Assembly (NCBI RefSeq): GCF_003130405.1
Contig: NZ_QEAS01000008.1
Span: 101,011 to 165,010, forward strand
Reading direction: 5' to 3'
DNA from: Pararcticibacter amylolyticus
Lineage (GTDB): Bacteria; Bacteroidota; Bacteroidia; Sphingobacteriales; Sphingobacteriaceae
Length of the DNA: 64,000 nt
In this document: positions 55,819 to 64,000 of the stretch, in pieces
How positions within the stretch are numbered: the first letter of the stretch is position 1
Layout of the letters: every line of letters begins with the position of its first letter
Program-made: the position numbers and the translations under genes
The notes under the pieces: model-generated
The model's input: the letters and a program-made list of their open reading frames with translations, nothing else
Told to the model about the DNA's origin: nothing
The model's database searches: none

Positions 55819-57945
55819 TCAGGGCATTGGTTTCAGATCTTCCCAGACTACGTTCCATGTTCCGTCTTTTGGGAATCCCGGCGTTTGAGCTTCATTTCCA
55901 TCCCAGCCTGCGCACATCATGGCAACTGCTGTCAGCAGGCCGCCATTTCCCGGTAAATAAACCCTTAATCTTGCGTCCTGGTAATTATGGCCGTTCAGGA
56001 GATAGGTGTTGGTTCGTTTATCCATAAGCAGGCCATCGACAGCTTTCGCCGGTTCATTTAAACGGGCCGCGCACATCGCCAGCATCGGGTAATCCCAGCC
56101 CCATGTTTCTTCCCAGTTCCAGTTTTTAACAATCCAGTTGAGGGTGTTCGACATGTAGTCACTTCTGATGAGTTTATTTTGCGGCAATATCCCCACCGCA
56201 CCTAATACGGCCGGGTGATCAGACGTAAACCGGATATCTTCGTATGTATCTGTCGCATTTTCGGAAGCCAGGTAAAGTCCGTCTTTTGATGCAAGAGGAG
56301 GAAGTTTAGCGATAATCCGGTCCCATTCCGCATTCCGTTTTTGCCCCGCTCTTTCCCTCCATTTCTGGGCGATGCTCATGGCATAGTGCCAGTAGGAGAT
56401 CTCGAACGGCGGGTTGATGGTTTCCGAAGCGCGGTGTGTTTCCTGGGCAGCAATGATGCCTTTTAACGAATACCGGTCTTTTTGCTGATCATAAGTCGTA
56501 AAGGATGCCATAAATTTAGCTGTTTCTTCTACCAGGAACCCATATTTTTTGATCACTTCATCCGTTGGGTGATCCCTGTAGATTAATTCGGCCATATAGA
56601 TGAAGTGTGGTTGCTGCCAGATGAGGAAAGATCCAACGCTTGAAGGAGCTTCGGCTCCGGAAGGATCCGTCATTTTCATCCAGCGGGCACCATCGAAGCC
56701 TTGTCTTCCGGCAATGGATTTTGCTACAGGGTAGGCTTTTGCGTACCAGTCCATACTGCGTTCCAGCAGATCAATGCGGTTCCATAGTGCAAAGTGTACA
56801 GCGTGCCACCAGTGCATTTCGAGATGGAATTTCCCAAACCAGCTATTGTAAGTAAGCCCGGTTTCCTGTGGAGGATACATTCCTGAAGACTGAATGGCCA
56901 TCAGGTATTGTGAAAGGATCACCCTTCTTTCAAGTTCTTTCGCCCGGGGATCGGTAGCCCTGGAAAAATCTGCTGCTCCGCCGCGTTTCCAAAAGTTTTG
57001 CCAGTAGCCGGACGACTCGGCGAATGCGGTTGCAGGCTTATCGTTCAGAGTGGCAGCAGCCGAGTCAGTAAATTCACATGTAAAAGAAAAATGATCGCTT
57101 TCCGGAGCCAGCACCAGGTAGTGCTTATCTTTTTCATTCAATGTTGCTTTTTCGCTTACTTTCAGGCTGACATAGTAAGAAGTCCCGTCGAGGGTTCGCT
57201 TGATCACATATCCGTTCTGGTTTTGTGAAACGATCTCTGTACGGTGTTTCTCTGGTACTGTCCTGTCACAGGCATCGTCTGTATGATTGCCGGTAGGATA
57301 GGAGAAACGTAAGTTGATCTTCAACAGTCCTTGTTTAATAAGGGGGGATGAGACATCCACCGCAACACGGTCTTTTGACGGGTGAACGGCTGTTCTGACT
57401 GTGACCAGTTCACCATTCACTTTAAAGCTGCTCCTTATCGTCCCGGTCCACAGGTCCAGATACTGATCAACCGCTTCAATTTCACCAGGCTGAACCAGGG
57501 AGCCATCTTTTTTAGTGAGTTCAAATCCGATGTTTCCCAAATGCAGGCGGTGAGGATTGGCACGAAGCCAGTTTGCGGCATCGTGCTGCCGCCCTTTTTC
57601 GCTGAACTGCACGGAGTACAATTCCTTTTTACCCCTGAAATCGTATTCTTTCAAAGCTTCCTCCGGTGTATATCCGTTGGGATTTGGAAAGCTATGCCAG
57701 CCCCATTGTGATTGAGTCCCCAGGGGAACCCCCTTCGCATAAAGCTCGGGAAAAGTCTGCAAGCCCGTTGCGTCTGCTGTGAAAGCAAAATTCCCGTTTC
57801 CCACAGAAAGCGAACTCAGGTTGTCGAATTTCGTTACATGAGGATTGTTTCTTTCTACCAGCGCCTGCCGGTCAATCCTGCCGGTTTGCCTGGTTTTACA
57901 GCCGAACAAAAGCAGCGAGATGAATATAATCGTTAGTTTTTTCAA
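55819..57945 (-). CDS. Lipoprotein glycoside hydrolase candidate, six-hairpin type
   Basis: 708 residues starting at TTG 57945; this start is needed for the lipobox LLFGC (Cys16). The N-terminal beta sandwich (about 30-330) and an alpha-helical C-terminal part (about 345-690) match the layout of clan GH-L (GH65/GH15-like) enzymes. Notable is YNSWFGKFHLEMHWWHAVHFALW, similar to the W-G-H-x-x-E-W helix region of GH65 proteins. AAQETHRASETINPPFEISYWHY and ENWNWEETWGWDYP-like helices contain acidic residues that could be catalytic. I cannot assign a CAZy family. It lies between susD and the GH28 gene, so a pectin side-chain or oligogalacturonide role is likely. Confidence 0.72.
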   Translation of the reverse strand: MKKLTIIFISLLLFGCKTRQTGRIDRQALVERNNPHVTKFDNLSSLSVGNGNFAFTADATGLQTFPELYAKGVPLGTQSQWGWHSFPNPNGYTPEEALKEYDFRGKKELYSVQFSEKGRQHDAANWLRANPHRLHLGNIGFELTKKDGSLVQPGEIEAVDQYLDLWTGTIRSSFKVNGELVTVRTAVHPSKDRVAVDVSSPLIKQGLLKINLRFSYPTGNHTDDACDRTVPEKHRTEIVSQNQNGYVIKRTLDGTSYYVSLKVSEKATLNEKDKHYLVLAPESDHFSFTCEFTDSAAATLNDKPATAFAESSGYWQNFWKRGGAADFSRATDPRAKELERRVILSQYLMAIQSSGMYPPQETGLTYNSWFGKFHLEMHWWHAVHFALWNRIDLLERSMDWYAKAYPVAKSIAGRQGFDGARWMKMTDPSGAEAPSSVGSFLIWQQPHFIYMAELIYRDHPTDEVIKKYGFLVEETAKFMASFTTYDQQKDRYSLKGIIAAQETHRASETINPPFEISYWHYAMSIAQKWRERAGQKRNAEWDRIIAKLPPLASKDGLYLASENATDTYEDIRFTSDHPAVLGAVGILPQNKLIRSDYMSNTLNWIVKNWNWEETWGWDYPMLAMCAARLNEPAKAVDGLLMDKRTNTYLLNGHNYQDARLRVYLPGNGGLLTAVAMMCAGWDGNEAQTPGFPKDGTWNVVWEDLKPMP

Positions 57946-57994
57946 TTTGTTGGTAATAGAAAGGTGTAAACTTATTAAGAACGATAGATGCTCA

Positions 57995-58030
57995 AAAAGA
58001 ACATCCTGAGCTACTGAGGGATGTTCTTTT
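57995..58030 (-). terminator. Intra-operon hairpin between susD and the glycosidase gene
   Basis: A perfect 12-base stem, AAAAGAACATCC (57995-58006) with GGATGTTCTTTT (58019-58030), around a 12-base loop and followed by T on the minus strand. It lies 12 bases after the susD stop and 50 bases before the glycosidase start. Such a partial terminator would make susCD mRNA more abundant than enzyme mRNA. Confidence 0.7.
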
Positions 58031-58042
58031 AAGTGGCCTATA

Positions 58043-59881
58043 TTAATATCCAGGTAGTTCCTGCCCGGCGAATCCGGGATTCAGATCTATTTTTCCTGAT
58101 CCTAAAGGTAATAGTTCTGATTTGTTCTTTTGCATTCCGCTGAACAGGTTACTTACCCAGGCAGCAAGCTGATTGTTGCTCCTGTCAATGAAGTCGAATC
58201 GTGTTGCTCCGGAATTCACTACATCCCCATCCATGTTGACCAGCTTGTATCCTCCGGCTGTTAACCTGGCCTTTTCGGTTGCATCAGGTTCGGTCATATA
58301 AGTGTAGGAGGGATCTATCTGAACAAGCGGGTCGCTGAAGGTAGCTACCTGTATCTTGTAAGCCGCAAACCGCGGTACATTAGCATATTTACCTTCCCGT
58401 CTTGCCAGTGCAATCAGATTTGCTTTGGTTTCAGTCAGCTTTTCGAAACTGATTCCCCATCTGATCAAATCTGTTTTGCGCCAGCCTTCAAACGCCAGCT
58501 CTAACTTGCGTTCTTCAATGATGGCATCTTTGAATCCCTGGTAATCTGTCGGGATGGTCCCGATCTTACTTTCATTGCCGCCTAAAGCCCTCTTTCTGAC
58601 GTCTCTGATTGCTTTGACCGCATCAGCAGTAGGTCCGTTATGCAACTCATTCAGCGATTCTGCATACATGAGCAGAACGTCCGAATACCTTAGCTGAATC
58701 CAGTTAATATTACGTTTATTATCGGCAACACCTTTGTCGTTTTTCCACACTACGCGGAACTTTCCGATACCATGCATAGAATAAGGATTCATTAAACGTT
58801 CGCTTTTTTCGTTTAGCCCGTAGTTGGCGATGGTAACCCCTCTGCGGGTATCGTTTACATCGAAGTCAAACCAGAAAGTCGGCATAGCGCCCTGTACAGG
58901 GAACGATCTGCCGAACAGGGTATTTCCTCTCAAAACGGCTATGCCGTTGGAATATCCGATACCTGTCGAATTGACATTGGTGCCCCATTGGCCGAATTCC
59001 AGCATGGACTCTTTGTTATACCGCCCGTTGACCAGGTCACGGAAAACATCTTCATATTTTGGCAGCAATTGATTGTATCCTCTGTTTACAACAGCTGCAC
59101 ATGCATCCGCAGCAATGGAATACAATTCACGTACACGGGCCTGATCTGCTCTTTGAGCCAGCCTGAGTGATGAAGCCGAATAGGTATTCAGGTCCCAGCG
59201 CAGGGAGTAGCCCGCTGCATACAGTGCTGTCCGGGCCAGGATCCCATAAGCGGCGTTTTTCGAAATACGTTCAGGAGTCGGGATCATTCCTTCTTCATAC
59301 CAGGGCAGCAATTCTACAGCTTTCTGAAGGTCGCTTATACAATGGTCGTAGATAACGTCCCGGTCCGTGCGGCCTGCTGCAAATGACTGGGCGTCTTCTA
59401 AGGGGATATCCGTATAGGGCATATCGCCAAAGAAGCGCACCACATTCAGGTAGCTCATAGCCCGCAGCGTATAAGATTCGCCGAGAAGCATATTTTTCTT
59501 CTTTTCCTCCGCTGCGTTTGCTGCTTCGTACAACGGTAGCTTTTTCAGAACGTTGTTTGCGTACTCGATGGTTTGGTAAGCAGTGGTATATAGGCCCGAA
59601 GGGCTCTCTATAGGAACATAGTCGAAATTCGCGAGCCGTGTTTTGCTGTTATTGTTCTCAGTGGAGATCGTCTCGTCCGAATTTGCTGCCAGGTTATAAA
59701 ACAGTTCCTGGTGGAAGGAGGATGCGTATGCTCCCAAAACGGCCTTGTCAGCCGCGTTCAGATCTTTGAAAACCGTTTCACTGTCGAGCTGCGTCGGCGA
59801 TGGATTATCAAGCCAGTCTTTACAGGAAGAGATTGTTATAATAGAGAGAAGCAGGAGTGCTCTTTGAAATATTTTATTCAT
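58043..59881 (-). CDS. SusD/RagB-family glycan-binding lipoprotein
   Basis: A 612-residue lipoprotein with lipobox ISSC (Cys20) and the opening KDWLDNPSPTQLDSETVF. Typical SusD features: GESYTLRAMSYLNVVRFFGDMPYTDIPL, WIQLRYSDVLLMYAESLNELHNG, IIEERKLELAFEGWRKTDLIRWG and the end KIDLNPGFAGQELPGY. It starts 18 bases after the susC stop and is the surface lid of that transporter. The hybrid regulator and the GH28 gene in the same block suggest a pectic oligosaccharide ligand (inference). Confidence 0.95.
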   Translation of the reverse strand: MNKIFQRALLLLSIITISSCKDWLDNPSPTQLDSETVFKDLNAADKAVLGAYASSFHQELFYNLAANSDETISTENNNSKTRLANFDYVPIESPSGLYTTAYQTIEYANNVLKKLPLYEAANAAEEKKKNMLLGESYTLRAMSYLNVVRFFGDMPYTDIPLEDAQSFAAGRTDRDVIYDHCISDLQKAVELLPWYEEGMIPTPERISKNAAYGILARTALYAAGYSLRWDLNTYSASSLRLAQRADQARVRELYSIAADACAAVVNRGYNQLLPKYEDVFRDLVNGRYNKESMLEFGQWGTNVNSTGIGYSNGIAVLRGNTLFGRSFPVQGAMPTFWFDFDVNDTRRGVTIANYGLNEKSERLMNPYSMHGIGKFRVVWKNDKGVADNKRNINWIQLRYSDVLLMYAESLNELHNGPTADAVKAIRDVRKRALGGNESKIGTIPTDYQGFKDAIIEERKLELAFEGWRKTDLIRWGISFEKLTETKANLIALARREGKYANVPRFAAYKIQVATFSDPLVQIDPSYTYMTEPDATEKARLTAGGYKLVNMDGDVVNSGATRFDFIDRSNNQLAAWVSNLFSGMQKNKSELLPLGSGKIDLNPGFAGQELPGY

Positions 59882-59899
59882 GTCTTTAGTTATCAGTTG

Positions 59900-62800
59900 T
59901 TAAAAACTCAGATTCAAGCCGAATACGATACTTTTTGAACGTGGGAATGCCGAATTATCCACGCCTTGTTCAAATCCTTTTTCAGAAGAAGATACCTCGG
60001 GATCATACCCTGAATACTTCGTAAAGACATAGGGATTGTTCAATGTGCAGTAAAGCCTGGTAGAGCCGATGCCCAGCTTCTTTGTCAATACTGAAGGCAG
60101 CGAATAACCCAGGGTCACGGTGTTTATACGAAGGAATGATCCGTCTTCCAGGTAGTAGTCGATGGGGTCGGAAACCGCGTTCTGGTTTCTGGCCTGTAAA
60201 TTCCAGACCGCATCAGGGGCATACTGGCCGGGGTTCAAAACTGCAAGGCGTTGCAAATCTGTTGTTTCCCTGCCTGTTGCCGGGTCTATCAGGACAAACC
60301 TGTCAGCCATTGGGAAAAAAGAACTGGTAAAAGGCAGGTGAGGGCCCATGAAGCTCTTCTTGTTTTCATTCATGACCTTGTTGCCATAGCTGAAATTCAT
60401 GAATACACTTAAGTCAAACTGCTTATAAGAGAAAGTGTTGACTATCCCGCCGGTAAATTTAGGGACCGCACTTCCTATCACCGTCCTGTCATCCGTAGTC
60501 CACACCGGGTTACCATTTGCATCTACCTCGCCCGCAGTGGGTACATACTTTATATCTCCGGGCTTAATGGTGCCGCCAGGTGCTTTGGGCCTTGCTACTC
60601 CGTCTTTTAATGTATAGGTTCCATTAGCATTTTGCGTAAAGTCGTCCGTAGTGTAAACTCCCGCATATTTGTATCCAAAGAACTGTCCTAAAGGTTGTCC
60701 CTCTTCAATCAGGAATGTTCCGGGCGGCATTCTTTTGGTGTCGGTTCCATATAGCTGAAGTACTTTGGACCGGTTGAACGCGATGTTGAAGTCTGTTGTC
60801 CATCTGAAATCAGTGCTACTGATGTTACGGGTGTTGAGCACGAACTCCACTCCGCGGTTACGGATCGAACCGATATTCTGAAACTGTGTATTGTAACCTG
60901 TATGGCGCGGAATGGCGACTTCTAACAGTAAATTATCCGATTTATTATTGTAAAAATCCGCTGAAAGGTTTATCCTGCTTTTCAGTACCGAAATATCTAA
61001 ACCGATGTTTGTTGATTTGGTCTTTTCCCATACCAAGTCAGGGTTTCCGAGTTTACTGCCGGGACGAAGGGTAATAACCTCGCTGTTGTTGATGGCATAA
61101 TAGCCCGGACCATAAGCGGTTGTATACATATAGTCGTCGATATTACAGTTGCCGGTGACGCCATAACCGATCCGGAGTTTCAGCTGATCGAAGATCTTAT
61201 TGTCTTTCATGAAACTCTCTTCCGATATCCGCCAGGCCGCTGAAGCGGAAGGCAGGACTCCCCATTGGTTGCCATGTGCAAACTTCGAGACACCGTCGCC
61301 GCGTAAAGTCGTTGTCAGCAGGTACCGGTTATCATAGTTGTACATGGTGCGGCCGAATACCGACAGCATTTTGAACCTTGAGAGCCCTGATCCTCTATCG
61401 TACGTATTTGTTCCGTTGAGATTGTTCAACCCGAAATTCACCAGATCAAAATTGTCATATCCATTGTCAAGGTTCATTGACTCGGTATTCAGAACTTCCT
61501 GTCCCAGTGTTGCGCTGATCGCGTGTTTGCCAAACTCCTGTTTCCAGGAAAGCGTGTTGGTGATCTGCCAGGTATATTTTTCACTGTTGTCACGTGATCC
61601 GTATGGGGTGCCATTGTGATTCTGTTTAGCGGCCTGGGTCCGTCCGTCATCCCAGAAATCATCCCTTTTCTGCTGCCAGAAATAACTCCCGGCAGTCCGC
61701 CACGTCAGGTTCTTCAAAATGTCGATATCCACACCTCCGTTTCCGGTGTACTGGCGTGTAAATGATTTGGAAGTAGTGGCGTCATTCAGGATGAGCGGAT
61801 TGTATACATTGTAAGAACCGTTATCCTGAAGAACTGCATTGAAAAAATCGTCAGAATGGATCAACTGATCGTCTGTAAAGCGGACACCGCCGGTTACCGG
61901 CTGCGCAATGGTCATCCTTAACCGTCCCCCGAGCGAACCTCCGCCTTCCAGCGTTGAGCTGTTGAAGTTGGAGTTAAAGTCTACACGGATATGGTCGTTA
62001 ACTGTATGGTTTACCTTTGCCCTGACATTATTTTTACTGAAACCGTATTTGTCCAGGATACCTTGCTGGCCTGTATTATTATAAGTGAGGATAAACCCCG
62101 TTTTGGCAGAACCTCCGGAAACGCTCACATTATGATTTTGGAGCAATGCAGTGTTGCCGAAAACCACATCCTGCCAGTCTATCGGCTTTGTTTGTGAATA
62201 AGTATCGTGAATGTACCCGGCAGCTCCTGTATAGAAAGCCGGATCAGCTTCATCACCCCCTCCGAAGTATTTGGTGAACTGTGACATTTGAGTACCCCGC
62301 AACATCTGGTATTCGTATTGATACTTAACATATTCTTCCGGCGACATTACCGGGAGCTTCTGGCTGAGCTTTTCAAAACTTGCGTATCCATTATATGATA
62401 TCTTTGTTTTTCCGGATTTTCCTGATTTAGTAGTGATCAGCACAACGCCATTCGCGCCCCTGGCACCATAGATCGCAGTTGCAGATGCGTCTTTCATCAC
62501 ATCTATCGCTTCAATATCGTTGATGTCTATATTGGTTAAGGCGTTGTCCATCTGGAACCCGTCGACGATGTAGAGGGGGGTAGTACTCTGAGTGATAGAG
62601 GTACCTCCACGTATCGTAATATTGACGTCTGACCCCGGCGCACCGCTTTTTGTCACAACGTTCACCCCGGCCAGCTTGCCTGTCACAGCCTGGGCAGCGC
62701 TGGTCACCGGTACACTTGCAATATCCGAACCTTTGACGGATACACTCGCACCGGTCAGATCCTTTCTTTTCGATATTCCATAACCGATCACCACCACATC

Positions 62801-63130
62801 TTCGAGCATTTTTGCGTCTTCCTTCATCACAATTTTCAGCGTTGTCTGTTCTCCAACAGTGACCTTTTGCGATTCAAACCCTACATAGCTGATTATTAAT
62901 ACAGCATTTGGCTTTACGGTTAAAGCAAATTTTCCGCTAAGGTCTGTGGTCGTCCCGACCTGTTCTCCTGCAACTTTAACGGATACTCCTATTAGAGGCT
63001 CTCCGTTGCCTGAGGCTACAGTACCCGTTATCCGCCTGGTGGTTTGCGCAGTCGTGACCTGCCAGCACAATCCAAGCACTATTAAAAACGAGGTTAATCT
63101 CCATGAGAAACTGTGTAGTTTTTCCTTCAT
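59900..63130 (-). CDS. SusC-type TonB-dependent transporter (no STN domain)
   Basis: 1076 residues. Signal peptide (ending in TTAQ), carboxypeptidase-regulatory-like domain (about 32-105: RRITGTVASGNGEPLIGVSVKVAGEQVGTTTDLSGKF), TonB box and plug (about 110-240: MLEDVVVIGYGISKRKDLTGASVSV, TPLYIVDGFQMDNALTNIDINDIEAIDVMKDASATAIYGARGANGVVLITTKSG) and a beta barrel. It lacks the STN domain, consistent with control by a hybrid two-component system. First gene of the operon that continues with susD, the glycosidase candidate and GH28. Confidence 0.96.
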   Translation of the reverse strand: MKEKLHSFSWRLTSFLIVLGLCWQVTTAQTTRRITGTVASGNGEPLIGVSVKVAGEQVGTTTDLSGKFALTVKPNAVLIISYVGFESQKVTVGEQTTLKIVMKEDAKMLEDVVVIGYGISKRKDLTGASVSVKGSDIASVPVTSAAQAVTGKLAGVNVVTKSGAPGSDVNITIRGGTSITQSTTPLYIVDGFQMDNALTNIDINDIEAIDVMKDASATAIYGARGANGVVLITTKSGKSGKTKISYNGYASFEKLSQKLPVMSPEEYVKYQYEYQMLRGTQMSQFTKYFGGGDEADPAFYTGAAGYIHDTYSQTKPIDWQDVVFGNTALLQNHNVSVSGGSAKTGFILTYNNTGQQGILDKYGFSKNNVRAKVNHTVNDHIRVDFNSNFNSSTLEGGGSLGGRLRMTIAQPVTGGVRFTDDQLIHSDDFFNAVLQDNGSYNVYNPLILNDATTSKSFTRQYTGNGGVDIDILKNLTWRTAGSYFWQQKRDDFWDDGRTQAAKQNHNGTPYGSRDNSEKYTWQITNTLSWKQEFGKHAISATLGQEVLNTESMNLDNGYDNFDLVNFGLNNLNGTNTYDRGSGLSRFKMLSVFGRTMYNYDNRYLLTTTLRGDGVSKFAHGNQWGVLPSASAAWRISEESFMKDNKIFDQLKLRIGYGVTGNCNIDDYMYTTAYGPGYYAINNSEVITLRPGSKLGNPDLVWEKTKSTNIGLDISVLKSRINLSADFYNNKSDNLLLEVAIPRHTGYNTQFQNIGSIRNRGVEFVLNTRNISSTDFRWTTDFNIAFNRSKVLQLYGTDTKRMPPGTFLIEEGQPLGQFFGYKYAGVYTTDDFTQNANGTYTLKDGVARPKAPGGTIKPGDIKYVPTAGEVDANGNPVWTTDDRTVIGSAVPKFTGGIVNTFSYKQFDLSVFMNFSYGNKVMNENKKSFMGPHLPFTSSFFPMADRFVLIDPATGRETTDLQRLAVLNPGQYAPDAVWNLQARNQNAVSDPIDYYLEDGSFLRINTVTLGYSLPSVLTKKLGIGSTRLYCTLNNPYVFTKYSGYDPEVSSSEKGFEQGVDNSAFPRSKSIVFGLNLSF

Positions 63131-63170
63131 AATAATTCAGCTTGTTTAATAATAAATTTGGTTTCGTTTT

Positions 63171-63264
63171 GCTGCGCATGACGCAGCTTACTGAAGGCTC
63201 AAATCTAGAAGCTGAAGCTGTTCTGCACTTTTAAAAACTGACAAAACACTTTTAAAAATTGACA
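63171..63264 (-). promoter_or_regulatory. PUL promoter with tandem 18-base direct repeats
   Basis: CACTTTTAAAAAYTGACA occurs at 63226-63243 and 63247-63264, with 17 of 18 bases identical and a 21-base period. On the minus strand these sites end at the -33 position of a promoter whose -7 element TAGATTTG (63207-63200) is perfect but which has no TTTG at -33. A small hairpin GCTGCG/CGCAGC (63171-63187) follows at the start of the leader. This is the layout expected for an activator binding as a dimer; the AraC-output hybrid regulator is the likely activator. Confidence 0.65.
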
Positions 63265-63425
63265 CAGGAGGTGGTTTAAGGCTGTTTTTTGACGATTTTA
63301 CGTATGTTAAGAGCAGGCGGCCTTTCATTGAATCGCCGGAATAAGGATCCGTTTTCTTTCGACAGTACTGTACAGTCAGCAAAGCTTGCCGGACAAAAAG
63401 GAGGAAGCGACAGTGATTTCCAAAT

Positions 63426-63767
63426 TTATTTTTTTGAGGATTTGGCGAGCGGGTTAAAGGCCCGGCACAACCCCACCCAATACTCAAGGTCTTTGATTCT
63501 GACGACATCATCAAGCGCTACATAAACGAAATCTTTGCTGGCCCTGCCTCTCATAATCATCTGGCGGCAGCTGCCTTTTTCCAGCTCTCTTTCTGCACTG
63601 GCTTCTCCGATCCGGCATAGCAGGTCGTGATCGCTAACGCAGATCAGCATCTTGTCGTTCATCATAAAGCACAGACCATTGAACATTTCCTTTTCGAGTA
63701 CCTTATCTTCATCCATCAGCAATTCTCTTATCTTGTCTGCTACTTCGAAATTATATATCCTCTTCAT
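63426..63767 (-). CDS. TfoX N-terminal domain family protein
   Basis: 113 residues from ATG 63767, which has AAGGA upstream; ATG 63788 is a possible alternative without a clear ribosome site. The sequence KEMFNGLCFMMNDKMLICVSDHDLLCRIG, then SCRQMIMRGRASKDFVYVALDDV, is the TfoX_N pattern (MFGG.xxFxxxGKMFA-like start, then P/RxMxxPGxxWV). The TfoX C-terminal domain is absent, as in many small members. Function is unclear; a link to competence is not implied. The gap 63131-63425 contains only the PUL promoter region and no further gene. Confidence 0.85.
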   Translation of the reverse strand: MKRIYNFEVADKIRELLMDEDKVLEKEMFNGLCFMMNDKMLICVSDHDLLCRIGEASAERELEKGSCRQMIMRGRASKDFVYVALDDVVRIKDLEYWVGLCRAFNPLAKSSKK

Positions 63768-63913
63768 GGATCCTTTTAAAAAATTCATTTATAGTATATG
63801 TATTACATTTAAAATTAAGGATTATTCTGAGATTTCAGTTAAGGTATTCTGGAGAGCGCAATACTGATAGTTCAGTTATAAATCAGGGAATCTATGAATG
63901 GAATTGTTAAGTG

Positions 63914-63944
63914 TTTGATTATAAGATAAACGGAAGTATATTTG
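63914..63944 (+). promoter_or_regulatory. Consensus promoter near the right edge
   Basis: TTTG (63914-63917), a 19-base spacer and TATATTTG (63937-63944) match the Bacteroidota promoter exactly. It points toward a gene starting about 44 bases later. Confidence 0.75.
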
Positions 63945-63987
63945 AGAATAGTTTATAAACCTGATAAGTAACCTAAAGAGTCCGGTC

Positions 63988-64000
63988 ATGAAAGTTTTAG
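63988..64000 (+). CDS. First codons of a gene cut by the window edge
   Basis: ATG AAA GTT TTA follows a perfect promoter at a normal leader distance. The opening MKVL is common in NAD-binding or epimerase proteins but far too short to identify. Confidence 0.4.

Noticed and set aside
63226..63264. The two 18-base repeats as the start of a CRISPR array
   Set aside because: There are only two copies, with a 3-base gap between them, no spacers and no cas genes; promoter geometry explains them better.
63188..63525. Two overlapping frames of 78-108 codons upstream of the TfoX-like gene
   Set aside because: They lie across the PUL promoter repeats or overlap the end of the TfoX-like gene in another frame, and neither resembles a protein family.

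Overview
The window looks like a chromosomal segment of a member of the Bacteroidota, most likely a Sphingobacteriaceae-type (Pedobacter-like) glycan degrader. The evidence is four SusC/SusD pairs, FecI/FecR-type sigma and anti-sigma pairs, a hybrid two-component sensor with an AraC output domain, and Bacteroidota promoters (TTTG, 19 bases, TAnnTTTG), which fit exactly at 13910-13940, 29532-29562 and 63914-63944. No transposase, CRISPR array or rRNA was seen.

Region 1 (1-8289, + strand) is the end of an ECF/FecR-controlled polysaccharide utilisation locus (PUL1): partial FecR, SusC with an STN domain, SusD, and two lipoproteins of the DUF4959/5126/5000 and DUF4998/discoidin types. A strong hairpin closes it, and no degradative enzyme is visible. 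Region 2 (8352-21263) is a mosaic of small accessory genes: two AraC+MFS efflux modules, a thioesterase, an HxlR regulator with operator-like boxes, tRNA-Ser(UGA) flanked by copies of its own 3' end, tagaturonate epimerase UxaE, and a Crp/Fnr regulator between a chloramphenicol acetyltransferase and a yegP-like gene. The last two genes share an identical promoter-operator design. Region 3 (21536-29368) holds two CE1/CBM48 esterases, a CE4-like deacetylase, an LTA-synthase-like phosphotransferase, a DGPF protein with an ECF42-type sigma factor, and a GNAT gene wrecked by a deletion.

Region 4 (29532-39311, + strand) is a complete ECF/FecR PUL (PUL2): sigma, FecR, SusC(STN), SusD, a DUF1735/discoidin lipoprotein and a 546-residue secreted protein that is the only enzyme candidate. 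An SDR plus AraC unit follows. Region 5 (41356-63264, - strand) holds two SusC/SusD systems. One (44135-48765) sits beside a membrane-tethered sensor that joins beta-propeller and Y_Y_Y domains directly to an AraC helix-turn-helix. The other (54450-63264) encodes SusC, SusD, a six-hairpin-type glycosidase candidate and a GH28 polygalacturonase-type enzyme, next to a hybrid two-component regulator; its promoter carries tandem 18-base repeats. The window ends with a TfoX-like gene and the first codons of another gene.

Taken together, the GH28 enzyme, UxaE and the CE1 esterases point to pectin and feruloylated or acetylated hemicellulose as likely substrates. Outer-membrane SusCD complexes would import oligosaccharides, surface lipoproteins would bind glycans, and three different regulatory designs (ECF/FecR, one-component membrane AraC, hybrid two-component) would control separate loci. 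Substrate assignments are inference.
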